A stretch of 64,000 nt of DNA from Hamadaea tsunoensis DSM 44101 (GCF_000428945.1 NZ_AUAX01000008.1:62001-126000); one strand, 5' to 3'. Shown: positions 44,200 through 56,600, counted from the first letter of the stretch. Numbers and translations: made by a program. The notes: a model not told the origin generated them from the sequence alone.

Positions 44200-45072
44200 T
44201 CAGACCTTGCCGCGACCCTTGAGCGAACCGGTCGTCGTCTGCTTGTCCAGCCAGATGAAGCAGTGCACCGTACGCCGCCCCGAACTCCAGTACGCGAAGT
44301 CGTCGGCGAACCACAGGGCGTCCCCGACCGTGTAGTCGACCTTCGCCCGGGACACCCCGAGGTACGGCGCGATAAGGTCGAAACACTTGTCGTGCAAGGG
44401 ATCCATCGCCTTGCCGGCCGGCTTCTTCGCGGCCGCCGGGGCCAGGAACGCGCCGGCGTACTCCCCGTCGTGCTTCTTGGCGCAGTCGACCTGCGGCCAG
44501 TCGGCGCCGCTCAGGTCCGCGCAGGCGGTCGGCAGCCACGCGTCCTTCAGGCTGCCCTTGCGGGCCACCGGATCGGCCAGGCCCCAGCCGGTCTGCACGA
44601 GGTCGCACCGGAACCAGCGCAGGCCCGCCTGCCACGCGGCCGCCGTCGGCAACGTCACGTCCAGGTCGAGCCGGACGTCGAACCACGGATGCCCCAGGTA
44701 CGCCGTCGCCCGGTCGCTGCACTCGGCGTACGCGCGGGACTGGGCCTCGGCGTCCGCCCCGGTCGCGTTCTCCCGCAGCAGCGGCGCGTCGGCGGCCTGG
44801 GTGACGGTCCCCTCGAACCGTCCCACGTAGACGGTCTCGGCGACGTGCTCGGCCGCGCAGTCGACCGGCGCGACCGTCGCGGACACCTGCTCGTCGAGGT
44901 CCGCGTGGCACTCGCCGGCCTTCGGGGTGACACTCTGCGGTGCGGACAGCGCGGCCCAGTCGTCGGTCAGGTCGCCGTCGGAGCCGCCGGGGCCCGGCCA
45001 GAACACCAGCGCCGCCACGGCCACCGCCACGACGGCACCCGCCGCACCGGCCACCCAACCGACTCTGCGCAC
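44200..45072 (-). CDS. Septum-formation-domain protein, membrane-anchored paralogue
   Basis: A 290-residue protein with an N-terminal TM anchor (VGWVAGAAGAVVAVAVAALVFW) and an extracellular cysteine-rich domain. Two repeats of the same pattern can be seen: KAGECHADLDEQVS...VDCAAEHVAETVYVGRF and TACADLSGADWPQVDCAKKHDGEYAG, matching the septum-formation family (Septum_form). The function is unclear despite the family name. It is 101 nt downstream of a paralogue on the same strand. The GTG start at 45072 is used. Confidence 0.8.
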   Translation of the reverse strand: MRRVGWVAGAAGAVVAVAVAALVFWPGPGGSDGDLTDDWAALSAPQSVTPKAGECHADLDEQVSATVAPVDCAAEHVAETVYVGRFEGTVTQAADAPLLRENATGADAEAQSRAYAECSDRATAYLGHPWFDVRLDLDVTLPTAAAWQAGLRWFRCDLVQTGWGLADPVARKGSLKDAWLPTACADLSGADWPQVDCAKKHDGEYAGAFLAPAAAKKPAGKAMDPLHDKCFDLIAPYLGVSRAKVDYTVGDALWFADDFAYWSSGRRTVHCFIWLDKQTTTGSLKGRGKV

Positions 45073-45172
45073 GCGACCTCCTCCGGATCGACGCGGAGTC
45101 TAGCGCCCTCGCCTCACCTGCATACCGCGGCCGCCGGGCAGGACGGCGAGGACGGCTGCGGCCGCGAGGCCG

Positions 45173-46066
45173 CTACGCACGTTTCTTGACGCTCTTGGTG
45201 AAGGTGGACTTCTCGCCGGACCAGACGTAGCACTCGGTGACCCGCCGGCCCGACTTCCAGTAGTCGAGGCCCTCCTGCCAGGACACGCCGTCGCCCCACG
45301 CGAGCTTCGACAGGCTGATCCCCGTGTACTTGGAGATCATCAACTCGCACACCGCGTGCAACGGGGCGAAGTCCTTGTCGCCCTTGGGCAGCGTCGTGCG
45401 TACCGGCATGAGGAAGGCCCCGACGAACTCGCCGCTGTGCTTGGCCGTACAGGGACGCTCGGGCCAGCCGTCGATGTTCATCTCGACGCAGAGCGTGGCC
45501 GGCCAGTCCCGGCGCAGGCTCGCCGTCCGCTGGATCTGCTGGCCGCCGGTCATCTCGGTGCTGGAGTCGTACTTGATCTCCTCGATGTCACAGCGGTACC
45601 ACCGCACGCCGGCCTGCCACGCGGTCCGGACCGGCAGGGTCACGTGCAGCCGCAGGCGCGGGTCGTACCACGGGTGACCGAGGTACCTGCTCGCCTGGGC
45701 GTTGCAGTCGAGGTAGGCGTCGCTCTGCGCCTTCGCGACCTCGGCGGTCGCCCGGGTGTACAGCGGCGGCGGCTCGGCGAGCTGCGCGGCCGCACCGGTG
45801 AACCGGCCGACGTAGACGGTCTCCCGGATGTGGGGGCCGTCGCAGGGCACGGGATCGCCGACCGCGTCGCTCCGCGCCTCCTCGCCGTATACATAGGAGT
45901 GACAGTCGCCCGCCTTTGGCAGCGTCTGCTCCGCTTCCGCCGGCATCGGCCAGCCGTCGACCAGCCGGCCGTCCACGCCCGCGGGCAACGACGAGCAGCC
46001 GGCGGCCAGCGCGAGCACCATCACGGCGGCGGCCAGCAGGCGGCCGCGCCTCCCCTGCGTACGCAC
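45173..46066 (-). CDS. Septum-formation-domain protein, lipoprotein paralogue
   Basis: A 297-residue paralogue of the neighbouring gene, but with a lipoprotein signal: RGRLLAAAVMVLALAAGCSS, lipidated cysteine near residue 24. It shares KAGDCHSYVYG, CDGPHIRETVYVGRFTG, YLGHPWYDPRLRLHVTLPVRTAWQAG and the C-terminal KSGRRVTECYVW with the paralogue. Eight or more cysteines suggest disulfide bonding outside the cell. GGGAGGA lies 4 nt before the GTG start. The pair arose by tandem duplication with a change of anchor. Confidence 0.8.
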   Translation of the reverse strand: MRTQGRRGRLLAAAVMVLALAAGCSSLPAGVDGRLVDGWPMPAEAEQTLPKAGDCHSYVYGEEARSDAVGDPVPCDGPHIRETVYVGRFTGAAAQLAEPPPLYTRATAEVAKAQSDAYLDCNAQASRYLGHPWYDPRLRLHVTLPVRTAWQAGVRWYRCDIEEIKYDSSTEMTGGQQIQRTASLRRDWPATLCVEMNIDGWPERPCTAKHSGEFVGAFLMPVRTTLPKGDKDFAPLHAVCELMISKYTGISLSKLAWGDGVSWQEGLDYWKSGRRVTECYVWSGEKSTFTKSVKKRA

Positions 46067-46220
46067 AGGTTCCTCCCAAGGTCGAGACCCGGGGAGCCTA
46101 AATGATCTACGACGCCGCGTGGGGGCGGGTACCCGCGCCGAACGGGCGGTTTCCGCGCGCTGATCGGTCAGCGGCTGTTCCGGTCGCCCGCTCTTCCGGT
46201 CGGCCCGCTTCAGTCAGCCG

Positions 46221-46574
46221 CTATTCGGGGAGGAACTCGATGCGGTTGCCGTTGCAGTCTTCGGTGTGGAACCGGCGCTGCCCGGTCTCGGCGAAGTCCG
46301 CCCAGGTCACCGGATATCCCGCGGCCGTCAGCCGGTCGGCGAGGCCGTCGAGGTCGGCGGTCGTCAGGGCGGGATGGGCCTTGCGGGCCGGGCGGAAGTC
46401 CTCCTCGACACCGAGGTGGAGTTCGGCACCGGACGGGTCGACGAACCAGCAGCCGCCGCGTACGGCCAGCAGCGGAGGTTTGGGCTTCTCGGTCAGGCCG
46501 AGGACACCGACGTAGAAGGCGCGGAGGGCTTCTTCGGTGCCCGGCGGGCAGGCGACCTGCACGTGGTGAATCAT
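46221..46574 (-). CDS. VOC family (glyoxalase-like) protein
   Basis: A 117-residue vicinal oxygen chelate protein made of two beta-alpha-beta-beta-beta units. Features are MIHHVQVACPPGTEEALRAFYVGVLGL at the start, PSGAELHLGVEEDFRPARKAH in the middle and GQRRFHTEDCNGNRIEFLPE at the end, so His5, the central Glu and the C-terminal Glu could bind a metal. The ATG at 46574 is chosen because VOC domains start there. The function may be a dioxygenase, lyase or resistance protein. It is divergent from acnA. Confidence 0.82.
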   Translation of the reverse strand: MIHHVQVACPPGTEEALRAFYVGVLGLTEKPKPPLLAVRGGCWFVDPSGAELHLGVEEDFRPARKAHPALTTADLDGLADRLTAAGYPVTWADFAETGQRRFHTEDCNGNRIEFLPE

Positions 46575-46595
46575 GGAAGCGAGCCTAGAGCGAAG

Positions 46596-46624
46596 TTGCG
46601 ATTTAAACAAGACGGACGTACGGT
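46596..46624 (+). promoter_or_regulatory. acnA promoter with possible AcnR operator
   Basis: -35 TTGCGA (46596-46601), 17-bp spacer, -10 TACGGT (46619-46624). The palindromic sequence GGACGTACGG (46614-46623) overlaps the -10 box. The octamer ACGTACGG also occurs in the 12-bp palindrome at 55716-55727 upstream of the acnR-like gene. The promoter match is good; the operator assignment is inference. Confidence 0.5.
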
Positions 46625-46761
46625 ATGGGATGTGGGTTCCCCTGAGGCGACACCGCTTCGGTTAGGCGGCCCTTATCCGAGCCCCGGACGCCCCGGTGCG
46701 GAAGACTTGCCCTTGTAGCGGGGGTGCCTGCCCCGCAGGAGACGGTTAAAGGAGTGCGACG

Positions 46762-49494
<2,733 letters not shown>

Positions 49495-49514
49495 GCTCGA
49501 AGCACCGTCCGCAC

Positions 49515-49546
49515 AGGAGGGCCCCGCGGCGACGCGGGGCCCTCCT
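49515..49546 (+). terminator. Terminator after acnA
   Basis: A perfect 14-bp stem, AGGAGGGCCCCGCG / CGCGGGGCCCTCCT, with a GCGA tetraloop, 20 nt after the stop codon. There is no T run, but GC-rich hairpins of this strength end transcripts in actinobacteria. It also faces the 3' end of the convergent haemoglobin gene. Confidence 0.8.
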
Positions 49547-49563
49547 GGCGTTGCGATGGCGGG

Positions 49564-49929
49564 TCAGGCCGTCACGATCTGCGGCGCGACCGAGGTCAGC
49601 GTCGCCACGACCGACTCCACGACGTGTTCCGGTACGCCGAGCTCGCGCAGCACCGCCACCAGATGGTCGCCGACCTTGCCGAAGGCCGTGGCGTCGATGT
49701 GCAGATCCGCGTGGGCCGTACCGAGATCGCGCCCCGTGTAGTTCGACGGTCCGCCGAGGACCATCGAGATCATCTCCACCTGGTGCCGTTTGAGGGTGGG
49801 CAGATCGACGCCGCTGAAGTAGCCGGCGAGGTCGGGATCGGCGAGCAGGCGGTCGTAGAAGCGGGTGACCGCTTCCTTGACGGCCGGCGTACCGCCGATC
49901 AGTTCGAAGTGCGTTCCTACAGCAGTCAT
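49564..49929 (-). CDS. glbN: Group I truncated haemoglobin
   Basis: A 121-residue 2-on-2 globin that may bind oxygen or detoxify nitric oxide. It has the N-terminal HFELIGGTPAVKEAVTRFYDRLLADPDLAGYF with the TrHb N-terminal and CD region, KRHQVEMISMVLGGPSNYTGRDL around the E helix, and the proximal histidine in HADLHIDATAF. The ATG at 49929 is chosen since TTGGAGG lies 5 nt upstream; an ATG 12 nt earlier has no such site. An inverted repeat lies 32 bp upstream. Confidence 0.92.
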   Translation of the reverse strand: MTAVGTHFELIGGTPAVKEAVTRFYDRLLADPDLAGYFSGVDLPTLKRHQVEMISMVLGGPSNYTGRDLGTAHADLHIDATAFGKVGDHLVAVLRELGVPEHVVESVVATLTSVAPQIVTA

Positions 49930-49960
49930 GAGAACCTCCAACTCATGTCCGCCCTAACGG

Positions 49961-49987
49961 TTGACTTGACTATAGAGATCAACTCAA
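49961..49987 (-). promoter_or_regulatory. Inverted repeat upstream of the truncated haemoglobin gene
   Basis: TTGACTTGA-9 bp-TCAACTCAA, complementary at 8 of 9 positions, in an AT-rich patch 32 bp upstream of the globin ATG. It has the size and spacing of an operator for a redox- or NO-responsive regulator, but no specific consensus was matched. The rest of the 338-bp gap to the chitinase gene holds the chitinase leader; no gene is seen. Confidence 0.45.
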
Positions 49988-50267
49988 ATATGTGGAAGAT
50001 TCTCAGCCGAGAAAACTCACGCTTCGCGATTGTTAGACTGCCCTGAGTGACAACTGCGCGGTGCATCTTGCATTTCTACTGCACATAGCCCCGCAGCCGG
50101 AGTAGATCAAGAGTAAGGACCGAACCCGGCGGCACTCCGAACGCCAGCTGGAAGGTCTCTTTACTTATCGCGAAACGTTAATTTATCTTTGCCTCAATGT
50201 CGTGCACCCACCGCAGGACAGGCACATCTGCGCTGAACCCCTACTCCCCCAGGCAGGTGGCTATCCC

Positions 50268-52076
<1,809 letters not shown>

Positions 52077-52153
52077 CCTCCGGCCGGACGCGGGGGCGCG
52101 GGTCTACGGGTCCGTGCCCCCGCTCTCGCCATGCGCGTCCCGTCGACCGGCGC

Positions 52154-52159
52154 TATCCT
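52154..52159 (+). promoter_or_regulatory. -10 box of a leaderless membrane-protein gene
   Basis: TATCCT, 7 nt before the ATG at 52167: the same box and spacing as before the thioesterase gene at 27214. No Shine-Dalgarno sequence is present. Confidence 0.5.
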
Positions 52160-52166
52160 GCGCCGC

Positions 52167-52712
52167 ATGACATTCCCCTCGCCACAGGCGTCGTCCCCGT
52201 CGGACGCCGTCAAGGGGCTGCGCCCGCTGTTCGCCTGGGCGCTGCTCGCGTACACCGCGCTGCGGCTGTTCTTCTCGTTCCTGAGCTGGATCGTGAACTC
52301 GGACTACGGCTCGTTCGCGGCCCGCTCGGCGAATGCCGGGTTCGTCGGCCTGTACACCATCGTGCTGCCGCTGGTGGCGGTGCTGATCGCGACCCAGATC
52401 CAGCCCGCGCTGCGCGGCGCGAAGCTGATCGCGATGGTCGCCCTGGGCGAGTACGCGTTCGCGCTCCTCTTCGGCGCGCTGACGTTCCTGATCAGCCTGC
52501 TGTGGGGGCCGGGGGGCTCGAACTTCGCCGCCAAGGCGGTCAACTACCTGAGCCACGTGGTGCTCGGGGCCTTGGAGCTGGGCCTGATGCTGCTGGCGGC
52601 GTTCGCCGTGCTGCGCGTCTTCACCTCCCTGGGCGGCCAGCTGCCCAAGTTCCAGTCCGGTACGCCGAAGCCGCCTGCCACCGGTGACGCTCCCACCCAG
52701 CCGCTCAACTGA
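52167..52712 (+). CDS. Integral membrane protein of unknown function
   Basis: A 181-residue protein with four hydrophobic helices (starting ALLAYTALRLFFSFLSWIV, LYTIVLPLVAVLIATQI, VALGEYAFALLFGALTFLI and VVLGALELGLMLLAAFAVL) and a short Pro-rich C-terminal tail (TPKPPATGDAPTQPLN). The N-terminus (MTFPSPQASSPSDAVKG) is polar. No family is recognised. A family B palindrome begins 17 nt after the stop. Confidence 0.8.
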   Translation: MTFPSPQASSPSDAVKGLRPLFAWALLAYTALRLFFSFLSWIVNSDYGSFAARSANAGFVGLYTIVLPLVAVLIATQIQPALRGAKLIAMVALGEYAFALLFGALTFLISLLWGPGGSNFAAKAVNYLSHVVLGALELGLMLLAAFAVLRVFTSLGGQLPKFQSGTPKPPATGDAPTQPLN

Positions 52713-52729
52713 CGAACGCCGAGCGTCTT

Positions 52730-52804
52730 GATCCCGTTGGGATCAGGGATCCGCACGTAATCTTGGACCAAGATTCGGGTGATTTCCCTGATCCCAACGG
52801 GATC
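52730..52804. repeat. Palindromic element family B, copy 2
   Basis: Left arm GATCCCGTTGGGATCAGGG (52730-52748), exact complement at 52786-52804, with an inner AATCTTGG/CCAAGATT pair. The right half is nearly identical to the copy at 39722-39757. It lies 17 nt after the stop of the membrane protein gene. Confidence 0.8.
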
Positions 52805-52909
52805 TTCGGGCTTGCGTCATGGGATGTTCGGCCAGTGGTCGCGCTCCCGCGCTGGACTGTTGCGGGCCCGCCGGGCGATGGTCGCCCGCGCCGGCCGCGG
52901 GAGCATTCC

Positions 52910-54028
52910 ATGGCAGACAGACGAAGCCTGTTGAAGATCGGTACGCTCGCGGCGGGCAGCATCCCGCTCGTCGCCGCCGCCACCCCGGCGTCGGCCCACG
53001 ACGGCCGGGAGCAGCCCCGGCACCGCACGCTGGTCATCGGCCACCGCGGCGCGGCCGGCTACCGCCCCGAGCACACCCTCGCCTCGTACGAGCTGGCCGC
53101 GCGGATGGGCGCCGACTTCATCGAGCCCGACCTGGTGTCCACCAAGGACGGTGTGCTCATCGCGCGGCACGAGCCCGAGATCGGCGGCACCACCGACGTG
53201 TCGAAGCGGCCGGAGTTCGCCGGCCGGCGCAAGACGGTCCTGCTCGACGGCGTCTCCGTCACGGGCTGGTTCACCGAGGACTTCACCCTCGCCGAGATCA
53301 AGACCCTGCGCGCCGTCGAGCGGCTGCCCGCCGTCCGCCAGCGCAACACCATGTACGACGGCCTCTTCGAGGTGCCCACCTTCGAGGAGGTCCTTCAGCT
53401 GCGCGAGCGCCTCTCCCGCGAGCTGCGCCGCGAGATCGGCGTCTACCCGGAGACCAAGCACCCGACCTACCACCGCGCCATCGGTCTCGCGCTCGAACCC
53501 GCCCTGATCAAGGCGGTCCGCAAGCACGACCTCGACCACCGCGACGCGCCAATCTTCATCCAGTCCTTCGAGTACGCGAACCTGAAGGCGCTGCGCCAGC
53601 AGTCCGGTGTACGCGCGCCGCTGGTGTTCCTGCAGAGCGCCGCCGGTACGCCGTTCAGCGACCCGCGCCCGTACGCGGACTACGTGTCGCCGGCCGGGCT
53701 CGCCGAGATCTCGAAGGTCATCAACGGTCTCGGGCCGGACAAGTCCATGATCATCCCCCGCAACGCCGACGGTACGCTCGCCCAGCCCACCCCGCTGGTG
53801 GCCAACGCGCACGACGTCGGGCTAGTGCTGCACCCCTACACCTTCCGGGCGGAGAACCAGTTCCTGCCGGCCGACTACCGGGTGCCCACCGGGACCGTGC
53901 CCGCCGTCGACCCGAACGCGTACGGGCGGGCGATCGACGAGCAGGTGGCCTTCCTGCGGGCCGGTATCGACGGCCTGTTCACCGACCAGGCCGACATCGG
54001 CGTCCTGGCGCGCTCGTACGCCTTCTGA
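52910..54028 (+). CDS. Secreted glycerophosphodiester phosphodiesterase (Tat signal)
   Basis: A 372-residue GDPD. The N-terminus MADRRSLLKIGTLAAGSIPL has a twin-arginine motif (DRRSLLK) with a cleavage site at ASA-HD, so it is probably exported folded. The catalytic motif VIGHRGAAGYRPEHTLASYE (first His), FIEPDLVSTKDGVLIARHEP (metal Glu and Asp, second His) and the C-terminal GLFTDQADIG are present. It releases glycerol 3-phosphate from lipid head groups. The ATG at 52910 has GGGAG upstream; an open frame from 52763 runs through the palindrome and is not supported. Confidence 0.93.
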   Translation: MADRRSLLKIGTLAAGSIPLVAAATPASAHDGREQPRHRTLVIGHRGAAGYRPEHTLASYELAARMGADFIEPDLVSTKDGVLIARHEPEIGGTTDVSKRPEFAGRRKTVLLDGVSVTGWFTEDFTLAEIKTLRAVERLPAVRQRNTMYDGLFEVPTFEEVLQLRERLSRELRREIGVYPETKHPTYHRAIGLALEPALIKAVRKHDLDHRDAPIFIQSFEYANLKALRQQSGVRAPLVFLQSAAGTPFSDPRPYADYVSPAGLAEISKVINGLGPDKSMIIPRNADGTLAQPTPLVANAHDVGLVLHPYTFRAENQFLPADYRVPTGTVPAVDPNAYGRAIDEQVAFLRAGIDGLFTDQADIGVLARSYAF

Positions 54029-54065
54029 CGCGCTACGGGGCGCCCTGGGACCCTTCCCGGGGCGC

Positions 54066-54149
54066 CTCAGCCTTCCGGCGCCTCAGCCTTCCGGCCTCAG
54101 CTCTCCGGGGTCTCAGCTTTCGGGGGCCTCGGCTCTCCGGGGCCTCAGC
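54066..54149. repeat. Tandem 14-16-bp repeat array between convergent genes
   Basis: About five and a half degenerate units of CTCAGCCTTCCGGCGC fill the space between the GDPD stop and the HAD gene stop; the last unit contains the HAD stop codon. The first two units are nearly identical and the later ones drift (CTCAGCTCTCCGGGGT, CTCGGCTCTCCGGGGC). The array has no frame function for either gene. Confidence 0.75.
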
Positions 54150-54804
54150 GCACCGAGTGCGACAGGGACATGACCGCCGCCACGGCCTGGATGACGCCGT
54201 TGACCGCCTTCGTCGGGGCGAACCGGCGCTCGGACCACTCCCGGCCGCGCCGGATCCAGACGCTGGGCAGGCCGAGCCCGGCCGCGCCGCCGATGTCCGC
54301 CTCGGGGCTGTCGCCGATCATCCAGGCGCCGCGCAGCCGCAGCCGCGCCCGTTCGGCGGCGATCTCGAAGATGCGCGGATTGGGCTTGCGGCAGTCGACC
54401 TCTTCGGAGATCACCCAGTCGGCCACGAACCGGTCGAGCCCGGTACGCCGGATCTTCGCCTCCTGCGTGCGTACGGCGCCGTTCGTCACGATCACGGGGA
54501 CCCAGCCGGCGTCCTCGGCGATCCGCAGCGCGGCGCCCACCATCGGGTCGAACCGGGTGTTCTCGATCAGGCCCTCGAACAGCTCGTCCACGAGGTCGAC
54601 GATCGAGACGCGGAGGTTGTAGCGGTCCCGGATGGCCTCGGCGACGTCCCACCGGTCGGTCATCCCGTCGGCGTCGACGTCGAGCAGCCAGTCCACGTCG
54701 TATTCGGGCGCGCCGGCCTCGGCGAGGAACCTGCCGGCCCACGCCCGAAACGCCCCGGTCCGATCGATCAGGGTGTTGTCGAGGTCGAGGAGAAGCAGTG
54801 GCAC
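54145..54804 (-). CDS. HAD family hydrolase
   Basis: A 219-residue haloacid dehalogenase-type phosphatase. Motif I is LLLDLDNTLID at the N-terminus, motif II VIVTNGAVRTQ near residue 106, motif III lysine in EEVDCRKPNPRIFE, and motif IV MIGDSPEADIGGA. The helical cap after motif I places it in subclass I; substrates include sugar phosphates and phosphoglycolate. GTG at 54804 is preferred to an ATG 24 nt earlier because TATTGT lies 6 nt upstream (leaderless) and motif I then starts at once. Confidence 0.9.
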   Translation of the reverse strand: MPLLLLDLDNTLIDRTGAFRAWAGRFLAEAGAPEYDVDWLLDVDADGMTDRWDVAEAIRDRYNLRVSIVDLVDELFEGLIENTRFDPMVGAALRIAEDAGWVPVIVTNGAVRTQEAKIRRTGLDRFVADWVISEEVDCRKPNPRIFEIAAERARLRLRGAWMIGDSPEADIGGAAGLGLPSVWIRRGREWSERRFAPTKAVNGVIQAVAAVMSLSHSVR

Positions 54805-54810
54805 GGCCGC

Positions 54811-54816
54811 ACAATA
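54811..54816 (-). promoter_or_regulatory. -10 box of the HAD gene (leaderless)
   Basis: TATTGT on the minus strand, 6 nt before the GTG at 54804. TTCGCA lies 17 bp upstream as a possible -35. Confidence 0.5.
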
Positions 54817-54846
54817 CGTGACCTGCACCTCATTGCGAAAGGGCCC

Positions 54847-55695
54847 TCACGTATAGACCTGCTCGCGACAACCGTCTCCACCGGCGAAAATAGTCTTCGG
54901 ACGATCTATAAGCATCTGATGAGAACTTCGTGTCCGGGCGATTTCGTCCGCGGACAGGGCCGCCACCAGCACAGATGTACCCGTGTTCGGTCCCTTCACG
55001 ACGGCCCGGCCTTCCGGGTCGTAGACCGCCGCGCCACCGTTGAAAAGCCACGGATCGGTCCCGTCGACGCAATTCGAGTAGATCACGTAGCCGGTGTTGT
55101 CGAGCGCGCGGGCGGCGTAATAGACGTCGCGCCGGTGCTCCGAACCGGTCACGTACGCCGCCGGATAGAGCATTCCGTGCACGTCATCGGCCTGCGCCTG
55201 GCGCGCGTGCTCCGGGAAGCAGCCGTCGTAGCAGATGCCCAGTCCGAACCGCCAGCCGTCGGCGACGTGCAGCGTGGCGCCCTGCCGGCCCGGCACGAAA
55301 AGGTCACGTTCTATGTCACCGCACAAATTTTCCTTAGCGTAGGCCGATCGCACGGTCCCGTCGGCCGCCACGACGAGCGCCGCGCAGATCCGGTCCTGCC
55401 CGGCTGTGCGTACGGCCGCGCCTATGACGACGACGACCTGCCGGTCGCGCGCCACGGCCCGCAGCGGATCGAGCCGCGCGTCGGCGACGACCCCCGCGGC
55501 GTCGGCGTGGACGTCGGTGGCCGGGTCCGCCAGGGCCGGGGGGTGATACGCGCAGAGGAACAATTCCGGCAGGACCGCGAGCCGGGCGCCCTGGTCGGCC
55601 GCTTCGCCCACGAGCCGGGCGGCCGTACGCGCGTTGCCGACGACATCGCCGGGGGTCGATTCCGCCTGGATGGCGGCCACGATGAGGTCCTGCAT
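54847..55695 (-). CDS. Carbon-nitrogen hydrolase (nitrilase superfamily)
   Basis: A 282-residue amidase-type member of the nitrilase superfamily. The catalytic triad is visible: Glu44 in LPELFLCAYHPP, Lys121 in YAKENLCGD and Cys155 in GICYDGCFPEH. It probably cleaves an amide or carbamoyl group of a small metabolite. The ATG at 55695 gives the usual QDLIVAAIQAE start; an earlier ATG at 55734 would add 13 unusual residues. It is divergent from the AcnR-like gene, with a 12-bp palindrome between them. Confidence 0.87.
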   Translation of the reverse strand: MQDLIVAAIQAESTPGDVVGNARTAARLVGEAADQGARLAVLPELFLCAYHPPALADPATDVHADAAGVVADARLDPLRAVARDRQVVVVIGAAVRTAGQDRICAALVVAADGTVRSAYAKENLCGDIERDLFVPGRQGATLHVADGWRFGLGICYDGCFPEHARQAQADDVHGMLYPAAYVTGSEHRRDVYYAARALDNTGYVIYSNCVDGTDPWLFNGGAAVYDPEGRAVVKGPNTGTSVLVAALSADEIARTRSSHQMLIDRPKTIFAGGDGCREQVYT

Positions 55696-55715
55696 GCTGC
55701 CCTGCTTCCAGCAAG

Positions 55716-55727
55716 CCGTACGTACGG
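55716..55727. promoter_or_regulatory. 12-bp perfect palindrome between the amidase and acnR-like genes
   Basis: CCGTACGTACGG, placed 36 bp before the acnR-like start and 20 bp before the amidase start. It shares ACGTACGG with the acnA promoter region. It is a candidate operator for the TetR-type product, but CGTACG is common in this genome, so the evidence is modest. Confidence 0.4.
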
Positions 55728-55763
55728 ATTGCATTACCGGAGGTGACCTGGGAAAATCCGAGT

Positions 55764-56339
55764 GTGCCCAGGGTAAGCCAGGACCAGCTGGACGCGCGCC
55801 GCGAGGAGATCCTCAGCGCCGCGCGCTCCTGCTTCGCCCGTTACGGATACGAGGGCGCGACCGTGCGGCGCCTGGAGGAGGCGACCGGGCTGTCCCGCGG
55901 CGCCATCTTCCACCACTTCCGCGACAAGGACTCCCTGTTCCTGGCGGTGGCCGAGGACGACGCCGCCGAGATGGTCGCCACCGTCACCCGCAACGGCCTC
56001 GTGCAGGTCATGCGGGACCTGCTGGCGCAGGCCGCGGACCCGGACTCCTCCGGCTGGCTCGGCACGCAGCTCGAAGTGTCCCGCCGGGTACGCACGGACC
56101 CGGACTTCGCGGCCCGCTGGGCGCAGCGGATCAGCGCGATCGAGAGCGCCACGGCGGACCGCCTCAAGCGCCAGCGCGACGCCGGGGTGCTGCGCGACGA
56201 CGTGCCGCTGCCGGCGTTGATGCGGTTCCTGGAGCTGGCGTACGACGGGCTGGTGCTGCACCTGGCGATGGGGCGGCCGGCCGGCGACCTCGGCCCGGTC
56301 CTCGACCTCGTCGAGGAAGCCGTCCGCAAACGCCCCTGA
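55764..56339 (+). CDS. acnR: TetR family regulator, AcnR-type aconitase repressor
   Basis: A 191-residue TetR-family protein with the features of actinobacterial AcnR: VSQDQLDARREEILSAARSC, the HTH core TVRRLEEATGLSRGAIFHHF followed by RDKDSLF, and the ligand-domain segments NGLVQVMRDLL, WLGTQLEVSRRVRTDP and DRLKRQRDAGVLRDDVP. In corynebacteria AcnR represses aconitase and senses citrate with a metal. GTG at 55764 is chosen to match the family start. It is usually next to acnA, but here eight other genes lie between. A family A palindrome follows 21 nt after the stop. Confidence 0.88.
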   Translation: MPRVSQDQLDARREEILSAARSCFARYGYEGATVRRLEEATGLSRGAIFHHFRDKDSLFLAVAEDDAAEMVATVTRNGLVQVMRDLLAQAADPDSSGWLGTQLEVSRRVRTDPDFAARWAQRISAIESATADRLKRQRDAGVLRDDVPLPALMRFLELAYDGLVLHLAMGRPAGDLGPVLDLVEEAVRKRP

Positions 56340-56360
56340 CCCCCACCCCCCCCCCATTTC

Positions 56361-56433
56361 CGACGATCTTGCGCGAATGTCCGGGCCATTCGGGCATTCG
56401 CCGCGAAATTCGGGACACTCGCGCAAGATCGTC
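56361..56433. repeat. Palindromic element family A, copy 2 (after acnR)
   Basis: CGACGATCTTGCGCGAATGT and ACACTCGCGCAAGATCGTC arms with one or two mismatches around a 30-nt centre. It begins 21 nt after the acnR stop. Confidence 0.85.
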
Positions 56434-56477
56434 AGGAGCTGGGGCGGGCGGCGCGGGAAGGCGGGGCGGAAAACCGG

Positions 56478-56508
56478 TTGACACGGGGCGGGGTGCGCTC
56501 GTTATGCT
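56478..56508 (+). promoter_or_regulatory. Promoter of the RIO kinase transcript
   Basis: A consensus -35 TTGACA (56478-56483) with TTATGC/TATGCT at 18-19 bp as the -10 (56502-56508). It is the best -35 in the window. The leader to the kinase start is about 160 nt. Confidence 0.6.
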
Positions 56509-56525
56509 TTCCGCGTCTTGATCAA

Positions 56526-56574
56526 GGACCGCCTCCGTGCGGTCCGAACCAGCGGCGGGCTCCACTGCGGAGCC
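56526..56574 (+). promoter_or_regulatory. Structured leader with two hairpins before the RIO kinase
   Basis: Two stem-loops at the start of the transcript: GGACCGC-CTCCGT-GCGGTCC (56526-56545) and GGCTCC-ACTGC-GGAGCC (56558-56574). They precede a small upstream frame and the kinase gene. A regulatory RNA role is inferred. Confidence 0.5.
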
Positions 56575-56600
56575 GCGCGAAGCGAAGGGAGGGAAGACCG

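Noticed and set aside
50040-50267. DasR or other known operator before the chitinase gene
   Set aside because: No TGGTCTAGACCA-like sequence was found in the leader; only an AT-rich patch is present.
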